Made by a program: the position numbers and the translations under genes
Assembly (NCBI GenBank): GCA_964020155.1
Contig: OZ026546.1
Span: 934,914-998,913 of the forward strand
Source: Chondrilla cf. caribensis
Taxonomy: Eukaryota > Porifera > Demospongiae > Chondrillida > Chondrillidae
Reading direction: 5' to 3'
DNA length: 64,000 nucleotides
The notes under the pieces: generated by a model
Seen by the model: the letters and a program-made list of their open reading frames with translations, nothing else
Databases searched by the model: none
What the model was told of the DNA's origin: nothing
In this document: positions 57,558 through 64,000 of the stretch, in pieces
Numbering within the stretch: the first letter of the stretch is position 1
How the letters are laid out: every line of letters begins with the position of its first letter

Positions 57558-58008
57558 GGAGGGAAAATGTCATTATTAAATCATGACAAACCAGATATGC
57601 CTTACAGAGCACACATTATGATAAATAATGGAGTGAATTTGTGAGGCAAACGCTTGGACACAGGGGTATACAAATCAATGAATGATTTACCTGGCAAGCA
57701 ATAAGGATTGGAAGGTGGCTACAAATGGTTTTGTGAAGAAACAAGGAAGAGAAAGAGAAAAAGGAAAAACAAATGATGAGTAGAGATAACTTGATTCTAA
57801 ATTGAGTGTTCCAGTCGGAATGTAGTCTGGTTTTGAAGATGATCTTTGAGCAGGTAAATATAATGGCAACTTTGCTTAGGTCAAGCAAATCCTTTTTTTA
57901 TCACTGGTTTTGGTTTCGAAGGTAGGATGGAAGGTACCTCAGACACTATTTCAGGGTTGAAATGGCCCAGGGATCCCAATTCCGCAGTGTGTAGGTGGAC
58001 CAAGTGGC
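57558..58008. other. Possible 3' UTR of the non-LTR element, gene-free
   Basis: It lies between the orphan promoter copy and the end of the retroelement frame. No motif is recognised. Confidence 0.35.
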
Positions 58009-59262
58009 CTAAAATGATTCGAGGTCGTTGACGAGGTAGATGTAGCTGGCTTTAGATTGCTTTCTTACTCTAGCATTTGTGATGTTTTTACCATGTTGGA
58101 GGGAAATAACAGTAAGTTCTAGCAAGTGTATGGAGGAGCCGGAGATGATAACTATGTCAGGGCGTGCAGAAGTAGCAACTAGAGAAGGAGGGATGGTTGA
58201 TGGTGGGTTGTCGAGGGCTCGATGTCCGGGTAGATCAGCATAATTAGTGACCTCTGACAGAGTGGATTGGATTGGCTTGAGAAGGTGGGACAGGACACTA
58301 TCATGCCTCCATGTATAGCGCCCTTGATTCAAAGCTGTAGGACATCCATTGAGGATGTGGCTCACAGTACAGGGTCTAGAGTTACAGAGGGAGCATGTAG
58401 AGTCAGGTTGGATATACCACCTTTGTAGATTGGCTGGGGATGGAAGGACATCGATACCTGCTCTGATTAGAAAGGATAGTTGAGCCACGGGGAGGCCGAA
58501 CATAATCATTGACCACACTTTGGAATATTGTTCCAGGTTTTGATCAGGTGAAATGCGTACTTGGGCAAGAAGCCTAAGTTTGGCCTTCTTCTGAGCCTGA
58601 GGGAGGTGTGGGAGATTGCATACCCCTGGATGGAACAAAGAGGCCAGAGTGGATCACTTCGGTAGTTTTAGCCATCTCTTAAGGTAAGAGGTGGCTTTGC
58701 TTTGAATTTTCTTGATGGTGCATGCAGAGATGACCTCTACAGCTAGATTGAATGTGAGGGAGGGGACCAAGTAGGACTTGTAAATTCAGACATTGAACTC
58801 TCCTCTGATTGGGAGGCGGTCGATCTGTTCAAGTGCAGAGTATACCTTTGTCATGGACCTCTTGCCAGCGTGCACTCTGGTAGAAGCAATGGTGATGCCG
58901 ATTGTTTGGCCCAGAAATTTGGTTGGAGTGGAGGAGATGTTACGGGTGTGTCCTTGATGGATATTGAAAGTATTCAGCTTGTTCATGCTTCTACAGTTAA
59001 CAATGAGGGACACACACTTATCGGGGTGTATTTCAAGGCCCAGGTCAGAGCATTTGTTGTCAATTTCAATGAGGGCCTGCTGGTGTTCTTCTGTTGACTT
59101 CAACAGAATAATGGTGTCATCTGCATAGCTGAGAGCTGCTCGAGGGCTTAGTTTGATGGTTTTTGGATGCACTGTTTCAGCTTGTACCTTCTTCAAGGGG
59201 TAATCAGGGAGGTTGCTGTCTAGTGCCACGAAAGGTTTAGATGATTTCCTGAGGAAGTGCAA
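58009..59262 (-). mobile_element. 5'-truncated non-LTR retrotransposon with restriction-like endonuclease
   Basis: On the - strand, 59262-58786 encodes a reverse transcriptase part with YADD (ALSYADDTIILLKS). After a short disrupted interval, 58638-58009 encodes the C-terminal part: a CCHC-type zinc site (CSLCNSRPCTVSHILNGC) and RPDIVIISGSSIHLLELTV, fitting the PD...E core of restriction-like endonucleases. This domain order matches the R2/NeSL-like group of non-LTR elements. The N-terminal RT part and everything upstream are missing. It lies between the two promoter copies. Confidence 0.8.
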
Positions 59263-59286
59263 CTGTACTTCTCTAAGGGAGACTTA

Positions 59287-59481
59287 TAGTGTGGTGTCAA
59301 TTCACAATGACGTCATCTAACGTGTCACATATGAATTGTGATCGCGCAGGCCGCATAATGGATGTGATCCCTTGTGACGTCACAAATGTATGCGGACTAC
59401 GAGTGCTCGCAATCCATTCCCTCTAGTTCATAATAATATGGTTTTACAGTACTTTTTATTACACAGTCTCCCCTTACTATC
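59287..59481 (+). promoter_or_regulatory. Promoter of the sulfotransferase-like gene, with paired CRE palindromes
   Basis: Two TGACGTCA sites (59308-59315 and 59375-59382) lie 67 bases apart, about 170 and 100 bases before the ATG. TGACGTCA is the full CREB/ATF palindrome. The same pair is kept in the orphan copy at 57341-57557. Use by CREB/ATF factors is inferred. Confidence 0.65.
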
Positions 59482-60561
59482 ATGAGGCTATTTCGTGTAA
59501 AGATTATATTTACTATTATCTATTTCTTGGTTGGGATATTCCCCTTCGTCTTAGTTTGGAAGTCGAATAGCGTCTCGTCACTTATAGAAACAATTCGCTA
59601 TACCAATGAAGAAAGGAGTCATCCATCTCAGATGAACAACCTATCTCAGATGAACAACCTATCTGAGGTGAGCAACCTATCTGAGGTGAGCAATCCAATA
59701 TGTCAAATGATGTCAGCTGCAGCTACCGAAAAGAACTGTACTGGAAATCAAAGTCTTCCAGAGTTAATATTCGTAGCAGGGATCGAAGGAAGTGGACACC
59801 ATTTGATATCAGTATTTTTCGATTCGCTAGCAAAAAAAGTCAGACCAAGACCTTACGACGTGGTGGATTATTCACCGATGCTTAACTTATTGGACCCAGG
59901 AGTCATGCAAAGTAACCAGAACATGGGATTTGCAATCATTCGCAAACGTCTCTTTCGCAACAGACTATCCCCGCTATTGAAGAGAATGAACGAGATTAAG
60001 AAAGGAGGTGGGAGAGGAATGATGGTGGCCGCAAATTCTTTCCCAATGGGTCTTAGCGCACTGACAACTGCTCGACCTGACCTGTTAATTTTAAAGTACT
60101 TTGATTGCGTCTTGTACAGATTGAAAATTATTGTCACTAAACGTCACCCTCTCCTGGCTGTCAACTCAACTTTGAGGAGATTTGGTAAGAAACGATTTTA
60201 TTCTTATGGCAGGAAAACACTGAACCCTTTTCCCCCAGAAGACAATCCCTACATTATGCAGGCACGGATAACAGAAGACCAATTGATCTACCTGGACCAG
60301 CAGATTCGAAGGTTTTCGTGTAACCAACTGCATTTTGTGAACATGGAGGAAATTCTGTCTAATCGAACGAGACAAATAGAGTTGAAAAGTCTGGCAGAAT
60401 TCCTCAAGCTCAACAATGAAGAAACATCTGTATTTCTAAATGCGACTGTGAAAGCTCCAGTAACACAAATAAGCTTACCTCCTGATTGTGCCAATTGCAC
60501 CAATAAAGTACTTTATGAGTTCTTTGAAGACCGCAAAGATATGTGGCCCCTAATGATGTGA
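59482..60561 (+). CDS. Single-exon sulfotransferase-like type II membrane protein (359 aa)
   Basis: The protein starts with a short basic segment and one membrane helix at about 8-26. A stem at 27-90 contains a four-fold six-residue repeat (SQMNNL, SQMNNL, SEVSNL, SEVSN). The lumenal domain has FVAGIEGSGHHL (about 97-108), which fits the 5'-phosphosulfate loop of PAPS sulfotransferases. IIVTKRHPLLAVNST (about 216-230) fits the 3'-phosphate site, with Arg221 and Ser229. A Golgi carbohydrate or protein sulfotransferase is the best reading; the exact family and acceptor are unknown. Cys-x2-Cys (CANC) lies near the C-terminus and several sequons are present. The start is fixed by the membrane anchor and the promoter block upstream. 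Confidence 0.8.
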   Translation: MRLFRVKIIFTIIYFLVGIFPFVLVWKSNSVSSLIETIRYTNEERSHPSQMNNLSQMNNLSEVSNLSEVSNPICQMMSAAATEKNCTGNQSLPELIFVAGIEGSGHHLISVFFDSLAKKVRPRPYDVVDYSPMLNLLDPGVMQSNQNMGFAIIRKRLFRNRLSPLLKRMNEIKKGGGRGMMVAANSFPMGLSALTTARPDLLILKYFDCVLYRLKIIVTKRHPLLAVNSTLRRFGKKRFYSYGRKTLNPFPPEDNPYIMQARITEDQLIYLDQQIRRFSCNQLHFVNMEEILSNRTRQIELKSLAEFLKLNNEETSVFLNATVKAPVTQISLPPDCANCTNKVLYEFFEDRKDMWPLMM

Positions 60562-61624
60562 TTAATCATGAGCATGTATATATGACTGCTGAGAATATTC
60601 AGATTTATGTCCATCATTTTATATTATGACATAAATGAATCTGCAGTAGTACTGCAGAGTTTTGTCTCTTATTGTGCTGTATGCCTCTGTCTTTGTTCCT
60701 TTGTTGCCTTGTTATGATGTTGTTATTTAGTGTCGTGGGTGCTATAGCTATCTGCTCGAAAATAGGTCAAATACTGGCTATGAAACAGTGAATACAGACA
60801 TTTATATACACCTTCAATCATGTCATATTCACCTAATTCATGTTCAAAGAAGAACCCATTGTCGATTTCGGCCTCCAACTGTTCCATGTACACATAATAC
60901 TTGTGATCAGGTGCCACAACTGTTAGAAAATACCACTATAATATTATTTTGGTTAACCAATTTTTCGTCGCGATTAATTTTATAAATTGTCATCATATTT
61001 CCCCTAATTTTTGTCACACCCCTGGTTCCAACCATTGTATCCCTAATTGCCGACTTGGATTTAAAAGTTGCTCTGCCAAAAGATCCGGAATATATACGGT
61101 AGTACACCATCCCCTAATACCCAAGCGTGATTCAACCATTCCTCTGCCTCTGTGGTGGTACTGTGGAAGCGAAGTTGATTGCAACGTAATATCTATAATA
61201 TATACTATTAGTTAGACTATCCCTTTCTCCACCTGTTTTGAGTCCCTCAATGGGATGGTCTAGCAGACCAGACTAATGTATTTCATGTAGGCAGTGCCAA
61301 GCTAATTAAAGGTCCAATGGTAACATGGGTGCCTAAAATTGTATGTACACATGTATATATTATATTGGAGAATTGAAATACAATTAGTAGATAATTTAAA
61401 AGCAACATTTATTATAACAAATATTGAAAGTATGCTGTTACCTTGAATCGAATTATATAGTATTGAGAGTTTATGGAGCTATATACATATTATCAAAAGA
61501 CATTGAGGATGATAGTGTACCAGATACAACAAATTCCCCAGTTTAAATAAGATCCCCTGATCCCTGAATAGATCCCTGATTATGTGTTAGGTCTGTGCAG
61601 GACAATGTACAGTTGTAGCTGTAG

Positions 61625-61667
<43 letters not shown>

Positions 61668-62640
61668 ATTGCTTGCAATTGTTGTTCAAGTGTTGCTTGC
61701 CGTTACTAATCACTGGACGGTTAACTCCACCTTTTCACTTACTACCATGCATATTCTCCAATGGAACACTACATATAATATACATGTATGTGAGTGTTTG
61801 TAGTAATGGCACTGTTGTGTACAGTATTTATCGTATAGCATAATATGTGATATATGCAGCCTTAATAAAATATAATATATACACCCTCAAGCAAAGCCTA
61901 ACTGCACCTGACCTGCCTTCCATCCTAGAGTCTGTCAACCTTTGATATACTGACTGCAAATGAGCCGATTGTGTTACCATCATGTCTAGGAAATAGGATG
62001 AGCTTTGACATGGGATGTAACAGTTTGGGGTTTATTCACACCATCATATACATGTCTCTAGCAGCCTCAGGTGCTACCTCAACTGCCAATCGAGCTGAAT
62101 CGCACGAGAAACATCTCTAGCATGAACTGACCCACACCCACTATTTCGTTCCTATTGGAGCGGAAACACTTGGAGTTTCCAGAGATGAGGCTATGACATT
62201 TTGAAGGAATTGGGCCATCTTATTAAATCTAGGTCTGCAATTGCAAACCTATAGCTGAGACTGCCAATCCTTTCATTATTCATGCCAAAGAATCAGTACG
62301 TGTTACCATCCAAAGGTTCAATGCCGAGACTGTTTTGTCATGCTGTATTGTTCTAGATGTATGCTTATTTATCTGTACTTTAATAAGTTCTGTGGTCACT
62401 GTAGCAACCTCCTGTGTCCGCATTGTGGGAAGAGAGTCCGTAGTTGACAGATCCATGAATATCGTTATTACCTTGGTGACAAACATTCTCCGTCCTTGAT
62501 GTGACAGGACATGTCAGAAGTATAAATTATAATTATATAGTTAATAATATATAAATATTATTTTGTACATTCGTATAATACGTATAGATGAGAAAATGAT
62601 AAGCACCTTTTTGCATAGCTCACACATGGGGAGGAGTTGC
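60562..62640. other. Gene-free stretch
   Basis: AT-rich DNA with small open frames in all frames and no recognised motif. A (GT)n run of about 39 bases lies at 61626-61664. CCCCTGATCCCTGAATAG near 61550 resembles CCCTGATACCCTGATA at 27390. Confidence 0.5.
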
Positions 62641-64000
62641 ATCAACTTAATATTTAACGACACCTAGCTGGGGATTGAAACTAACTTAATAATTATTATG
62701 AAGCAATCCCCATCTCTTTCTGTAACCCCATGCAGGTATACATTCAGAGGTGCTAAACTTATTATTATATTATTTTCATTTCAATTCCTGGTATATAACA
62801 CTCTAATACTTGTGGTGATTGCGCAGGTAATTTCACATTCATTTGCTGGTCACCAGGAGCTGCCCAGTGTTCATATATTATGCTAAAGTCACCAACACAA
62901 TTTCAAATGTCATTTTTTTTTGCTTGTCACCACGGCCTCTCCTGTGTGCACCTGATGCATCATGGCTCAAATACCAATGTACGGACACACTCCTAGACTC
63001 AGTACAGTCCTTCTGATAACAAAAAAGATGCATTTCGATGTTGATCAAAAATTCTCTCCAGTGCCACATATAATAATGCATTTACTTTTGTATGTGCATT
63101 CAAATATAAGCATAATACGCCTTGTGGTGATCACACAGGTAATTCACATTCATTTGCTGGTCATCAGGAGCTGCCCAGGGGCTATGCTAAAGTCACCAAC
63201 ACAATCTCGAGTGCCCATATGCCACATATAATAATGTATATACTTTTGTATGTACATTCAAATATAAGCGTAATACGCCTTGTGGTGATCGCACAGGTAA
63301 TTTCATATTCGTTTGCTGGTCACCAAGGCCTGTCCACTGTCCATGCCAAACTCACCAACACAATTTCCGAAGCATTCAGATTGTCCTGAGTGTGCTATAA
63401 GCCTTGTGTTGACAAGCAAAAAAATGTCAATTATTTCACTTGTCACCATGGCCTCTCCTGTGTGCACCTGATGCATCATGGCTCAAATATCAATGCACGG
63501 ACACACTCCTGGAGCCAGTACGGTCCTTCTGATAACAAAAAAGATGCATTTTGATGTCAATCAAAAATTCTCCCCAGTGCCCATATGCCACATATAATAA
63601 TGTATAATACTTTGTATGTACATTCAAAATATAAGCGTAATATGCTTTGTGGTGCACGTGATCACGCAGGTAATTTCACATTCATTTTCTAGTCACCAAG
63701 GGTTGCCCAGGGTCTATGCCAAACTCACCAACACAATTTTGGATGTATACAAACTGTCGTGAGTGCGCTAAAAGCCTCGTGGTGACAAGCCAAAAAATGT
63801 CAATTATTGTGTTTGTCACCACGGCCTCTCCTGTGTGCACCTGATGCATCATGGCTCAAATACCAATGCATGGATACAGTCCTGGACCCAGTACAGTCCT
63901 TCTGATAACAAAAAAGATGCATTTTGATGTCAATCAAAAATTCCCCCCACTGCCCATACGCCACATATAATAATGTATATACTTTGTATGTACATTCAAA
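62641..64000. repeat. Irregular tandem repeat running off the window
   Basis: Two motif blocks alternate. GGTAATTTCACATTCATTTG with its flank occurs near 62825, 63135, 63295 and 63670. CACCACGGCCTCTCCTGTGT with GATGCATCATGGCTCAAAT occurs near 62930, 63450 and 63820. Unit lengths vary between about 160 and 520 bases. A third motif, GCCACATATAATAATG, recurs near 63065, 63220, 63590 and 63960. The array continues past the right edge. Confidence 0.85.

Noticed and set aside
60720..61220. Small open frames on both strands (60-90 aa)
   Set aside because: No motif, no conserved start context and no homology could be recognised.
1..64000. tRNA, rRNA or microRNA genes
   Set aside because: No cloverleaf, rRNA core sequence or convincing precursor was recognised by eye; hairpins seen are better explained as transposon ends or repeats.

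Overview
The window is eukaryotic, AT-rich nuclear DNA from an animal. Genes have short exons with GT-AG (and some GC-AG) introns, and there are LTR, non-LTR, Penelope-like and many small DNA transposons. The best guess is a marine invertebrate, perhaps an early-branching one such as a sponge. That is an inference from gene content and repeat style and cannot be proved here.

Layout. From 1 to about 55.1 kb, all on the + strand, lies a tandem cluster of CYP3-clan-like cytochrome P450 genes built on one 13-exon plan: A (3' end only, 1-2155), B (3082-11062, exons 2-3 not found), C (11373-20694, complete, 510 aa), a lone first exon (21795-21877), a broken 3' end (exons 11-13, 31772-37612), F (37905-47816, complete, 510 aa) and G (49626-55079, complete, 514 aa). 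The cluster carries a segmental tandem duplication: [B exons 11-13, C, G-type exon 1] at about 9.7-22.0 kb matches [exons 11-13, F, G exon 1] at about 31.7-49.8 kb. The lone exon 1 and the broken 3' end are therefore the two halves of the duplication junction. Between them sit an intact Ty3/gypsy-type LTR retrotransposon on the - strand (22105-26881, LTRs identical by eye), older repeats, and a single-exon gene for a probable Golgi glycosyltransferase-like protein (28988-29998).

The broken P450 end contains a 4.6-kb satellite array (32651-37286) made of about 209-bp and 160-bp units, each with a hairpin. Many introns hold small transposons that are present in one duplicate and absent in the other, giving natural filled/empty-site pairs.

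From 55.1 kb on, the window has a decayed Penelope-like fragment (55.9-56.9 kb), a restriction-like-endonuclease non-LTR fragment (58.0-59.3 kb) flanked by two copies of a promoter block with paired CRE palindromes, and a single-exon sulfotransferase-like membrane protein gene (59482-60561) driven by the second copy. After that comes gene-poor DNA ending in a tandem repeat that runs off the window.

The P450s are presumably ER-anchored monooxygenases for xenobiotic or lipid substrates. The two single-exon genes look like Golgi enzymes modifying glycans. No operon-like or defence-type system was seen; the most notable biology is how the P450 cluster has been duplicated, converted and broken.
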